Positions 6,880-13,481 of a stretch of DNA of 13,513 nucleotides are shown here, piece by piece. The notes below the pieces were generated by a model that was not told the DNA's origin, ran no database searches, and worked only from the letters and a program-made list of their open reading frames with translations. The first letter of the stretch is position 1; each line of letters begins with the position of its first letter. The DNA is from Ignavibacteria bacterium UBA7675. GTDB taxonomy: Bacteria > Bacteroidota > Ignavibacteria > Kapaibacteriales > UB7675. The position numbers and the translations under genes were made by a program. The stretch covers positions 39,030-52,542 of the forward strand of contig DLHF01000054.1 in assembly GCA_002483085.1 (NCBI GenBank), in the 5' to 3' direction.

Positions 6880-7563
6880 TTATCGCACTACTAGCAGTTC
6901 GAGAATGCGGAATCGCAACGCTGGTTCGAGCGCAAATAGCAAGAGCCACATCGTCAGGCCAATGCTCATAGGAATAGAAAAATTGTCGTCCATACGCAAG
7001 CGAATCGACGCAGCTTCCACAACACCGCCTACGACTACACCGATGCTGCCCACTATCACAAGCGCCAACGGTGCGTGCACGAGTAGTCCAATTGCCAGAG
7101 TAACAAGTATGCCCGACCCAATAAACGCCAGCGTTCCTACCAAGCTTTTGTCCAGAAACGGACGGCGACCGTAGCGGCGGCCAATAAGCGCAGCGGCAAT
7201 ATCCGACACGATAAGCACCGAAAACCCAATGATAGTAATGATTTTTGGAAATACAAGCACGCACAGCGTGGCCGACATCAGCACATACGTGGCGCCGTTC
7301 AGCAAAAACCTTGTAGAATCCAGCTCGTGAGGGCGCATCATACGGCTGAAATAACGGTGTACAATTTCCCGCACAAATGGCGAGAAACGACGGGCTATAT
7401 CACCCACAAGCGCTATCAGCGTAATCGGCAACAGCAGCAGCAGCGCTGTATCGCGCGAGATAAAGCTGTAGATAATCGGTATAGTGAGCGATGTGAGGTG
7501 GATGCTTTTTCGGAGAATTTCCTGAAAATATGAAATTTGCTGTGTCTTTTCGGTTGTTTGCAT
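6880..7563 (-). CDS. CTP-dependent polyprenol/diacylglycerol kinase-like membrane protein (SEC59/DGK1/VTE5 family)
   Basis: This is a 227-residue protein with about six or seven hydrophobic segments. The family signature is complete: RKSIH near the first membrane segment (18-22), then D121-IAA-A125 and GRRYG (128-132), FLDKS-x-x-G (136-143), and further on a conserved VEAA (182-185) and DDNFSIP (192-198). Members use CTP to phosphorylate dolichol, phytol or diacylglycerol, and they are related to CdsA-type cytidylyltransferases. Bacterial copies are often misnamed phosphatidate cytidylyltransferase. The start at 7563 begins just ahead of the conserved domain; an in-frame ATG at 7638 would add 25 charged residues and span a 9-bp stem-loop, so I prefer 7563, with moderate confidence. 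Its position before the GT39 gene suggests that it supplies or recycles the lipid phosphate carrier, which is an inference. Confidence 0.82.
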   Translation of the reverse strand: MQTTEKTQQISYFQEILRKSIHLTSLTIPIIYSFISRDTALLLLLPITLIALVGDIARRFSPFVREIVHRYFSRMMRPHELDSTRFLLNGATYVLMSATLCVLVFPKIITIIGFSVLIVSDIAAALIGRRYGRRPFLDKSLVGTLAFIGSGILVTLAIGLLVHAPLALVIVGSIGVVVGGVVEAASIRLRMDDNFSIPMSIGLTMWLLLFALEPALRFRILELLVVR

Positions 7564-7578
7564 TGTTGCCCGTTCTGG

Positions 7579-7629
7579 AAAAAACTCGGATTCCTCCGCT
7601 GTTGCCAGTCGCTCCTGGCGGACTGGCAA
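7579..7629 (-). promoter_or_regulatory. Leader stem-loops, possible attenuator before the kinase-like gene
   Basis: On the minus strand a perfect 9-bp stem TTGCCAGTC/GACTGGCAA (7621-7629 with 7602-7610, 10-nt loop) is followed by a small hairpin CGGA-GGAA-TCCG (7587-7598) and then six T (7579-7584), all upstream of the ATG at 7563. The order of a hairpin, then a short GC-rich stem and a U run, is attenuator-like. The second stem has only 4 bp, so this is tentative. If translation starts at 7638 the region is coding instead. Confidence 0.35.
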
Positions 7630-7700
7630 ACGCTGCATGGAATCGGAAGAAAGGTAAACTCAGAAGAGAAGGCGGCAATTTATGAAAAAATTTTAACGAA

Positions 7701-7728
7701 TCTATAATTGTTTCATTGCAGATGTCTA
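7701..7728 (-). promoter_or_regulatory. Candidate sigma70-type promoter for the kinase-like/GT39 operon
   Basis: Read on the minus strand, TAGACA (7728-7723, 5 of 6 to TTGACA) is separated by 16 nt from TATAGA (7706-7701, 4 of 6 to TATAAT). It lies about 130 nt upstream of the chosen start at 7563, leaving a leader that contains the stem-loops. The same bases read on the plus strand give TATAAT at 7703-7708 without a good -35 partner. Confidence 0.4.
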
Positions 7729-7740
7729 AAGTTCTGCTGT

Positions 7741-7805
7741 GAGCGCAGGTGTCTTCGCTCGGGCGCCTTGTCTCTGCACCGCGCTGCACCGCCGCCGCGT
7801 GCTGT
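7741..7805 (-). repeat. Interspersed intergenic repeat, copy R4 (inverted)
   Basis: On the minus strand this reads GCGGCGGTGCAGCGCGG, then TGCAGAGACAAGGCGCCCGA and GCGAAGACACC. It matches the family core with a diverged middle and lacks the clear CACAGCTAC end. It sits in the divergent gap between the kinase-like gene and ispE, immediately upstream of the candidate minus-strand promoter. Confidence 0.8.
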
Positions 7806-7920
7806 CCACTCTTCTGCGCCACATTGTACAGGACGCTACAGCACACGCCTGCACACATGCATTGCGCGCTTTTACACCGCCGCAAATATGCACCCTGAAC
7901 GCAAATTTCTGGGAAAATGC

Positions 7921-7928
7921 TATATTTG
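7921..7928 (+). promoter_or_regulatory. Candidate TAnnTTTG promoter element upstream of ispE
   Basis: TATATTTG at 7921-7928 matches the -7 element TAnnTTTG used by the primary sigma factor of Bacteroidota. It lies about 95 nt before the chosen ispE start. No good -33 TTTG/TTG partner was found at the expected distance, so the call is tentative. Confidence 0.3.
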
Positions 7929-8022
7929 CCGGTAATAATGTGTAAAAGTGTGTTTTGCGCGAGTCTCGCTTCGGTTCTCCGGATGCGGCATGATTGCGGA
8001 AATTTCGCGGGTTTCCACGTCT

Positions 8023-8883
8023 ATGAACATCTACGGAACTGTCGCACCGGCAAAGATTAATCTCGGTCTCCAAGTCGTTCGCCGTCGCGCCGACGGATTC
8101 CACGATATTAATACCGTTTTCTACCGCGTAGCCCCCGTAGATCGGCTGCTCTTTACAGTGCAGGACCAACCGGACATCGACATTACTCTCGTCGACTCTC
8201 CTCTCATTCCTCTTGGCGACAATCTCGTGTATCGTGCAGCGGCACTCGTGCAGCAGTACACGGGTACTGATCGCGGCGCCCGCATCGTCCTTGAAAAACG
8301 TATTCCCTCCGGTGCTGGTCTCGGCGGTGGCAGTTCGGACGCAGCCACAACGCTGCTTGCCCTGCGCGATATGTGGGATGCCCAGATCGGCGATGAAGCC
8401 TTGCTGCGGATGGGCGCACAGCTCGGCAGCGACGTTCCTTTTTTTCTTCTCGATACTCCAGCGGCTCTTGCTGGCGGACGCGGCGAACGGCTCGAACCGC
8501 TCGATATAGCGCTCCCCTACTGGACGCTGATTGTCAACCCCGGTATCCATGTATCCACGCCCTGGGCTTACAGCGCTCTCAACAGGCAGGAAGAAATCGA
8601 AGCAGTCGATTTTGCAGCCGTGTTGCACAATCCCGAGCCGGAACAACTCCGCAGAATGCTGGTTAATGATTTTGAACCTGTGGTGTTTGCAGAGCACGCA
8701 TTGCTCGCGGAAATAAAGTCTGCGCTGTACCAGGCCGGTGCGGTCGTAGCTCTGATGAGCGGCAGCGGATCGTCGCTGTTTGGCATGTTCACAACACAAG
8801 AACAAGCCCGAGCAGCAGCGGAAAAATTCCCGGCGTTTGCAGTGTTTATCAGCGCGCCCAATGCCGTGCTTACACCCGTCTAA
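8023..8883 (+). CDS. ispE: 4-diphosphocytidyl-2-C-methyl-D-erythritol kinase (IspE)
   Basis: This cytoplasmic GHMP kinase phosphorylates the 2-hydroxyl of CDP-methylerythritol with ATP, in the MEP pathway to isoprenoid precursors. With the start at 8023 the protein has 286 residues, the usual length. It shows VAPAKINLGL (7-16) with the catalytic Lys11, the glycine-rich ATP loop PSGAGLGGGSSDAATT (95-110), GSDVPFF (135-141) with the catalytic Asp137, and the third GHMP motif LMSGSGSSLFG (244-254). An in-frame ATG at 7990 would add 11 residues; neither start has a clear Shine-Dalgarno, and I chose the one closest to the conserved PAKINL. It is followed by glgA after 105 nt on the same strand. 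Isoprenoid precursors also feed the lipid carriers used by the divergently transcribed kinase/GT39 pair, which may be coincidental. Confidence 0.95.
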   Translation: MNIYGTVAPAKINLGLQVVRRRADGFHDINTVFYRVAPVDRLLFTVQDQPDIDITLVDSPLIPLGDNLVYRAAALVQQYTGTDRGARIVLEKRIPSGAGLGGGSSDAATTLLALRDMWDAQIGDEALLRMGAQLGSDVPFFLLDTPAALAGGRGERLEPLDIALPYWTLIVNPGIHVSTPWAYSALNRQEEIEAVDFAAVLHNPEPEQLRRMLVNDFEPVVFAEHALLAEIKSALYQAGAVVALMSGSGSSLFGMFTTQEQARAAAEKFPAFAVFISAPNAVLTPV

Positions 8884-8988
8884 GCGAATACTGCTGCGGC
8901 TGTACAGGATTTTTTGTTTTTTGCCTTGCAACGATTGTACATTGTAGAGATGGTCAATTACTTTTCTTCGTATAGGAACCGGCATTCT

Positions 8989-10458
8989 ATGAACATTCTG
9001 TTTACAGCGGCTGAAGTTTTCCCTTTTGCCAAGTCGGGCGGCCTTGGTGATGTCGCCTCCTACCTCCCGAAAGAATGGGAAAAACTGGGGCATCATGTTA
9101 TCGTTATTATGCCGAAATATCGCTCTATCGACATTGCGAAGCACGGTATTACTCCTACGAACATCGTTGTGCCGGTGCCGATGGGCCACTGGACGGAACA
9201 CGCACGCCTGTGGCAAGGAGTGCTGCCGGGCTCCAATGTAAAAGTCTATTTTCTGGAATCTGAGTACTACGAGCGCGAAGGCATCTACGGCAATCCGGAT
9301 GGCTATCCCGACAATGATAAGCGGTTTATCTTTCTGAGCCGCGCGGTGTTTGAAGCGGCGAAAATCCTGAACTTTACGCCCGATATTGTGCATGCTAATG
9401 ACTGGCACACGGCCTATGTGATGCCGTTTCTGAAAATACACTACCGCAACGACAAACATTTCAGCCGGGCAGCAGGTGTGTACAGCATCCACAATGCTAT
9501 TTTCCAGGGTATGGCCGATCCCCGTACAGTACTGCCTCTTGCGGGCTTCGGGCTCGACCAGTTCTATACCGGAAGTTGGTTCGAGCACAGCGGATTAGTC
9601 AATGCTATGAAGATGGGCATCATGTTTGCCGATAAAATCACAACAGTAAGCCCGACCTACGCCAACGAAATTCGCTATACAGAACAGGGCTATGGTATGC
9701 AGTCGGCGCTCAATGCTCGTGCAGCCGACTTTATTGGCATTCTCAATGGCGTGGACTACTGCGAGTGGAATCCTGCTATCGACCACCGCCTATACGCTAC
9801 TTACACGCCCGGGAAGCTCGACGGCAAGCTCATCAACAAACTATCGTACCTGCGCGACAACGGCGTTGCAGAGACCGCATCCTTCGCCGATATGCCGCTC
9901 ATCGGCATGGTGTCGCGCCTTACCGACCAAAAGGGCGTCGATCTCGTAGAGCAGTCGCTGGAATACTTGATGAACAGCTTCCCAATCCGTTTTACGATTA
10001 TCGGCTCCGGTGCGGCTCAATACGAGAATTTTTTCCGCTATATCGCTCGCAAATACGCTTCGCGAGCTATTGTGCATATCGGCTACGACGACGTGATAGC
10101 GCACAGGATCGAAGCTGCATCGGATATATTCCTGATGCCATCTCGCTTTGAGCCGTGCGGCCTCAACCAAATGTACAGCCTGAAATACGGCACAATTCCC
10201 GTTGTACGCTCTACCGGCGGCCTCGCCGATACCGTGCAAGAGTTCAGCCATACAACAGGGCGCGGCAATGGATTTGTCTTCCATGAAGCAACCACCGGCG
10301 ACCTTACCTGGGCCGTGGATCGCGCAGTAAATACATACTTCCACAAGCCCGTGTGGCACTCAATTATGCAGAATGCAATGGCCTGCGACTACTCAGCTTC
10401 ACGCTCGGCAGAGTCGTATATTAATGTCTTTACCTGGGCGCTGGAAAAAGTACGATGA
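8989..10458 (+). CDS. glgA: Glycogen synthase, ADP-glucose type (GlgA, GT5)
   Basis: This 489-residue enzyme extends alpha-1,4-glucan from ADP-glucose in the cytoplasm. Hallmarks of family GT5 are present: the N-terminal nucleotide-binding KSGGLGDV (15-22, Lys15), the strand LGHHVIVIMPKY (33-44), DIVHANDWHTA (132-141), VSRLTDQKG (308-316, with Arg310 and Lys315 of the donor phosphate site), and the catalytic-site RFEPCGLNQ (386-394, Glu388), followed by STGGLADTV (408-416). The length is normal. The start at 8989 puts the conserved beta strand MNILFTAAEVFPFAK at the N-terminus; AGGAA lies upstream at a long spacing (about 12 nt). A frame open to 8914 adds an unconserved 25 residues. No other glycogen gene is in the window. 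It converges with the phosphodiesterase gene across 213 nt. Confidence 0.96.
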   Translation: MNILFTAAEVFPFAKSGGLGDVASYLPKEWEKLGHHVIVIMPKYRSIDIAKHGITPTNIVVPVPMGHWTEHARLWQGVLPGSNVKVYFLESEYYEREGIYGNPDGYPDNDKRFIFLSRAVFEAAKILNFTPDIVHANDWHTAYVMPFLKIHYRNDKHFSRAAGVYSIHNAIFQGMADPRTVLPLAGFGLDQFYTGSWFEHSGLVNAMKMGIMFADKITTVSPTYANEIRYTEQGYGMQSALNARAADFIGILNGVDYCEWNPAIDHRLYATYTPGKLDGKLINKLSYLRDNGVAETASFADMPLIGMVSRLTDQKGVDLVEQSLEYLMNSFPIRFTIIGSGAAQYENFFRYIARKYASRAIVHIGYDDVIAHRIEAASDIFLMPSRFEPCGLNQMYSLKYGTIPVVRSTGGLADTVQEFSHTTGRGNGFVFHEATTGDLTWAVDRAVNTYFHKPVWHSIMQNAMACDYSASRSAESYINVFTWALEKVR

Positions 10459-10574
10459 TCGGCTGATTGTGCTCTCTGCCTCGGCTGTAAGTGCCTCTAC
10501 TTCATCGACACAGATGGAGAGAATGCTCGCGTAGAAAAGAAGTAACTGTGAGCGCGATGAAGCAATTGCGTGCA

Positions 10575-10602
10575 TGAAAAAATAACAACGGAAAATTCTC
10601 CG
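10575..10602 (-). terminator. Weak candidate terminator downstream of the 2H phosphodiesterase gene
   Basis: On the minus strand CGGAG and TTCCG (10602-10598 and 10593-10589) can form a 4-5 bp stem with an AATT loop, followed by the T-rich tail TTGTTATTTTTTC. It is about 70 nt past the stop of the minus-strand gene in the convergent gap with glgA. The stem is short, so confidence is low. The rest of the 10459-10671 gap shows no credible gene. Confidence 0.3.
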
Positions 10603-10671
10603 CAGCCATCTCCTATTCAATACATGACAAGAGGTCGATAGAACGTACAGCATACCTCGCTGGCTGCTGCT

Positions 10672-11178
10672 CTATACTATTTCCCACATCGCTATTTCCC
10701 TCCACTCGCTTACGTCGCCACTTGTGTCCCAAAGAGCAAGGGCTACAGCTTCTGCACGCATAGCAATGTTGATGTTCCCCTCGCGAAGTACCCGCTCTTT
10801 TTCGCGGCGGTCGATCTCGCCGTACAAAAGGCTGATATGCGGGTAGATGTCGCGTTGTCCGCCAAATATCTCCTCTGCACAAGTAAATAGCCCATCGAGC
10901 TCGGGAGTTCGCTGCACACGCAGATACAAACTGCGAAAACGCTCTTGCTGCATGCCAATAGAAGCTATGGATAATGCTATTGACCGAGCTCTTTTGCTTA
11001 TATGTTCACATTTTGCAATAACGGCACTTAAATCGTCGCTGCGAATCCCGCCGTACAGGGTCATATGTGGTATAAATACCGGCGTGGAAAAGCGTTCGGC
11101 AAAGTATGTAATAGCCGCACGGAAAAAGCTCCGCGATGCTTCGTCGGGCAAAAGCCACAGCGAATACGTTGTGTTCAT
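10672..11178 (-). CDS. 2H phosphoesterase, plant-type cyclic phosphodiesterase (CPDase) family
   Basis: This is a 168-residue protein with the two catalytic histidine motifs of the 2H superfamily: FIPHMTLYGG (His38, Thr40) and YPHISLLYGE (His114, Ser116). The N-terminal YSLWLLPDEAS (5-15), the second motif followed by LLYGEI, and the end SEWREIAMWEI are close in order and wording to the plant cyclic phosphodiesterase family (YSVWALPDE..., PHLSLLYAEL, ETWETVAV). Those enzymes open ADP-ribose 1'',2''-cyclic phosphate and nucleoside 2',3'-cyclic phosphates. A cytoplasmic location is likely, as no signal is seen. The start at 11178 places the domain at the N-terminus; an in-frame ATG at 11214 would add 12 residues. 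It lies 61 nt after the DUF427 gene on the same strand, so a two-gene operon is likely. The substrate in this organism is unknown. Confidence 0.85.
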   Translation of the reverse strand: MNTTYSLWLLPDEASRSFFRAAITYFAERFSTPVFIPHMTLYGGIRSDDLSAVIAKCEHISKRARSIALSIASIGMQQERFRSLYLRVQRTPELDGLFTCAEEIFGGQRDIYPHISLLYGEIDRREKERVLREGNINIAMRAEAVALALWDTSGDVSEWREIAMWEIV

Positions 11179-11239
11179 AGTTGTGTACACACCATCTGGC
11201 AAAATGCCCAACATCTTACCAAGGCTCTTCCGCCCCGTC

Positions 11240-11521
11240 CTACTCCGTTACTTTTACACCGCGCCAGAATGCTATGTAGTTGCGGATGTTCTCCGCATCC
11301 GGCTTTGGTTCCGGATAATACCACGCTGCATCGGTGTTGGTCTCGCCATCCACTTCTATCGAGTAATAGCTCGCAGTCCCCTTCCACGGACAAATAGTAT
11401 GCGTATTGCTGTCGCGGAAATATTCGCGCTTTACAGAATCCGCCGGGAAGTAGTGATTACCTTCTACAACTACTGTCTCGCCGCTCTCGGCGAGAACTGC
11501 GTTATTCCACAGTGCTTTCAT
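11240..11521 (-). CDS. DUF427 domain protein
   Basis: This is a 93-residue protein covering a complete single DUF427 domain. The signature is ICPWKGTASYYSIEVDGE (43-60), then DAAWYYPEP (64-72) and NIRNYIAFWRGV (78-89). The family forms a small beta-rich fold with no settled biochemical function, so I name none. The start at 11521 is supported by AAGGA a few bases upstream. It precedes the 2H phosphodiesterase gene by 61 nt. An overlapping upstream frame (11518-11865) ends in an ATGA overlap with this start, but it runs straight through repeat R5 and I do not treat it as a gene. Confidence 0.92.
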   Translation of the reverse strand: MKALWNNAVLAESGETVVVEGNHYFPADSVKREYFRDSNTHTICPWKGTASYYSIEVDGETNTDAAWYYPEPKPDAENIRNYIAFWRGVKVTE

Positions 11522-11639
11522 TCGAGTTTTCCTTGCAGTATAGAAATGATCAATTCAATGTATTTGCGATATAGGTCTCCGCTCCATATCAAACCACCCC
11601 ACGGTCTCTCGTGTTTCACAAAAGTTCGTCTGGACTTCC

Positions 11640-11734
11640 GTAGCTGTGCTCCAAGAGCTTCGGCTTTCTGTCTTCGTTCGCCCGCTTTGCCTCTGCACCG
11701 CGCAGCACATCCGCCTCGTCGCGGCACGCCCCCA
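11640..11734 (-). repeat. Interspersed intergenic repeat, copy R5 (inverted, longest)
   Basis: On the minus strand it reads GGCGTGCCGCGACGAGGCGG, then ATGTGCTGCGCGGTGCAGAG, GCAAAGCGGGCGAACGAAGA, then CAGAAAGCCGAAGCTC, and it ends in CACAGCTAC. It shows the full-length form: a GC-rich left part shared with R2 and R4, the core, the GAACGAAGAC block, and the end shared with R1 and R3. Confidence 0.8.
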
Positions 11735-11923
11735 ACCGCAAAAAATTCACACTCGAACGGTGCCAATATAATGGGTTTCCACAGGCCAGTTCTGTCTTTT
11801 TTGTCTGCTGCTGTTTTTTCTGCCTCTGCATCGGCGGCTGGCACACAACCCACAGATAACCGCACGATAACACTCCACTCCCCAGAAAAATTTCCGGCTC
11901 AGCACAAGTATTAATAAATTGCG

Positions 11924-11951
11924 CTTTGCGTGGCCTGCGCCATACGCAAAG
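11924..11951 (+). promoter_or_regulatory. Stem-loop in the 5' leader of the SHOCT-domain gene
   Basis: CTTTGCG (11924-11930) pairs with CGCAAAG (11945-11951), and TGGC (11931-11934) pairs with GCCA (11939-11942) around a CTGC loop, with a two-base bulge (11943-11944). It ends 9 nt before the AAGGA ribosome site. It could be a protein operator or a translational control hairpin. No T tract follows on the plus strand, so it is not a terminator there. Confidence 0.45.
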
Positions 11952-11974
11952 TGTAACAGTAAGGATAGCACATT

Positions 11975-12748
11975 ATGAGTAAATACGACGAGCTCGAACG
12001 CCTTGCACGGCTCAAGGAACAGGGCGTTCTCTCCGAAGAAGAATTCCAGGCACAGAAAAAAAAGCTGCTGGACGAACCACATCCCGCCCCCAGTACGCCT
12101 GCACCGGTGCCCGTGCAGGAGAAGCGCAAGCCCAACATACCACTGATTGTAATGCTGGTTCTCGTGCCCATTACTATCGGGCTCGCCCTGTGGATACTGA
12201 AATCCGGGGGTAATGGCAAGAAGTTGCAGGCCGACGACATTGCATCCGACTCTCTGCTCGCAGTAGCCCCGGACACAACACAGAACACAACAACGCCATC
12301 AGCCGAGCTCACGGGTGCAGTTGTAGACGCAGCCATCGAAGACGCAATGATCCGCCAGATTCGGCGTGCTGAGCTCGAAGGTACGCACATGCGAAAAGGC
12401 GACAAGCTCCAAGTAGAGCGAGGCGATCTGGACCACGACGGCGACGACGATGTAGCTGTCCTGTTCTCCCTGATCAACACAAGCACGGATACGTTTGCCG
12501 AATATCTTGTCGTATTCACAAACGATGGCACAGGTAAACTCCGCTTTGCAGCCGACCGCACAGCAGGTATCGACGACCAAGCACAGGGGTCGTCGTGGAA
12601 TCTCAAAGGCATAGCCAAAACGCGTATTCTCGTCACCGTCGCCGAGTGGGGCGAGGTTGAGAACGGCGAGGGTGTGTCCGAACAACACGAATCTTCTACC
12701 GTGCGAGAATTTGCACTGTCGGGCGGCAGAATCGCCGATGTGCAGTAG
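11975..12748 (+). CDS. SHOCT-domain membrane protein with acidic Asp-rich extracytoplasmic domain
   Basis: This is a 257-residue protein. Residues 5-32 (ELERLARLKEQGVLSEEEF onward to KKKLL) are a classic SHOCT motif, a short helical hairpin usually found at the C-terminus. Here it is N-terminal, followed by a Pro-rich linker (33-53), a single membrane helix (about 55-76) and a predicted extracytoplasmic region from about 80. That region has a Thr-rich linker and then a domain with GDLDHDGDDDVAVLF (150-164), an Asp-rich loop like those of Ca-binding VCBS/FG-GAP or dockerin repeats, and a beta-rich end. The start at 11975 has AAGGA 9 nt upstream. The topology puts SHOCT inside and the Asp-rich domain outside. 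The function is unknown; SHOCT domains are often found in proteins with oligomerisation or membrane-associated roles. The next gene is sodC, 139 nt downstream on the same strand. Confidence 0.83.
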   Translation: MSKYDELERLARLKEQGVLSEEEFQAQKKKLLDEPHPAPSTPAPVPVQEKRKPNIPLIVMLVLVPITIGLALWILKSGGNGKKLQADDIASDSLLAVAPDTTQNTTTPSAELTGAVVDAAIEDAMIRQIRRAELEGTHMRKGDKLQVERGDLDHDGDDDVAVLFSLINTSTDTFAEYLVVFTNDGTGKLRFAADRTAGIDDQAQGSSWNLKGIAKTRILVTVAEWGEVENGEGVSEQHESSTVREFALSGGRIADVQ

Positions 12749-12887
12749 CGCCCGGTACTATTCTACATTTTACACTGCTTCGCACAGCCGCAATTGTTTC
12801 CAGTACGTCAAGAGCGGAACATTTACCGGTCGGAAACAGTTACGAACGGCGTGCGATGACAGGTCTTTTACAGTTTATGAGGTGTGT

Positions 12888-13481
12888 ATGCAACGCTTAC
12901 TATTATCTTTTCTGATAGGCAGTAGCCTGCTCGGTTTGTACGCCTGTGGTGGCGGCGAGAATGGGGATGCCAACCATACCGACATGATGGAACACCGCGA
13001 AACTATTTCGCAAGCTCCGACCGAAAAGAAGACAGCAATTGCAATGATCGGCTCCGCAAGTGGCAGCAATGTAGCGGGTATGGCGACATTTACCGAAGAA
13101 AACGGAACTGTTTCGCTTGTGCTCGAACTCAAAGGCGTTACCCCTCCTGGCAGCCATGCTGTGCACCTGCACGAGTTTGGCGATTGCAACGCGCCAGATG
13201 CCTCCTCTGCGGGCTCCCACTGGAACCCCACAAAGCAACAGCACGGACACTGGGGCAAGGATGCGTTCCACCTCGGCGATATCGGCAATATTGAGATCGC
13301 CGCAGATGGCACCGGCAAGCTCACGATGAGCACCGATGCGTGGTCTGTGGGGGGCTCGGACACAACAAAGAACATCATTGGCAAGTCGATCATCGTCCAT
13401 GAGAAATCCGACGATTTTATGACACAGCCCACTGGTGCAGCAGGCGGCAGAATTGGCTGCGGCGTAGTGCAGATGCAATAA
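12888..13481 (+). CDS. sodC: Cu/Zn superoxide dismutase, predicted lipoprotein (SodC)
   Basis: This 197-residue enzyme dismutates superoxide to oxygen and hydrogen peroxide in the periplasm. All metal ligands can be placed by spacing against bovine SOD1: His93 and His95 in HAVHLHEFGDC, the bridging His111 in GSHWNP, His119, His128 and Asp131 (HLGD) for zinc, and His171 (IIVHE) for copper. The active-site Arg188 and the disulfide pair Cys100-Cys191 are also present (GGRIGCGVV). The N-terminus MQRLLLSFLIGSSLLGLYAC is a signal peptide ending in a lipobox-like LYAC with Cys20; Tyr at -2 is slightly unusual. A 30-residue polar linker follows, so the enzyme is probably membrane-tethered. The start at 12888 has GAGGTG just upstream; the longer frame to 12657 overlaps the SHOCT gene and is rejected. 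Confidence 0.96.
   Translation: MQRLLLSFLIGSSLLGLYACGGGENGDANHTDMMEHRETISQAPTEKKTAIAMIGSASGSNVAGMATFTEENGTVSLVLELKGVTPPGSHAVHLHEFGDCNAPDASSAGSHWNPTKQQHGHWGKDAFHLGDIGNIEIAADGTGKLTMSTDAWSVGGSDTTKNIIGKSIIVHEKSDDFMTQPTGAAGGRIGCGVVQMQ

Larger units (their letters stand above)
7564..8022. other. 459-nt divergent intergenic region between the kinase-like gene and ispE
   Basis: It holds the leader hairpins (7579-7629), a candidate minus-strand promoter (7701-7728), repeat R4 (7741-7805) and a candidate plus-strand promoter element (7921-7928). Both flanking genes read away from it, so promoters in both directions must lie here. Nothing else recognisable is seen between 7806 and 7900. Confidence 0.6.
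11522..11974. other. 453-nt divergent intergenic region with repeat R5, a leader hairpin and a doubtful small ORF
   Basis: It contains repeat R5 (11640-11734), a plus-strand frame of 47 codons (11771-11914) whose product begins with a hydrophobic, signal-peptide-like stretch ending in ASASAA, and the hairpin at 11924-11951 before the SHOCT gene. The small frame has no ribosome site, so I list it only here. Promoters for both flanking genes should be here, but I could not identify convincing ones. Confidence 0.55.

Noticed and set aside
7726..9588. 620-codon minus-strand open frame antisense to ispE and glgA
   Set aside because: It lies opposite two unmistakable plus-strand enzymes and reads as His/Arg/Cys-rich composition with no domain pattern, ending in repeat R4. 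It is a shadow frame produced by codon bias.
10399..10653. 84-codon minus-strand frame in the glgA/phosphodiesterase convergent gap
   Set aside because: Its 3' third is antisense to glgA, it has no ribosome site and no recognisable motif, and a weak terminator lies within it.
12795..12840. Inverted repeat TGTTTCC/GGAAACA upstream of sodC
   Set aside because: The arms are only 7 bp with a loop of about 30 nt, and there is no promoter context to support an operator. It is not distinguishable from chance.
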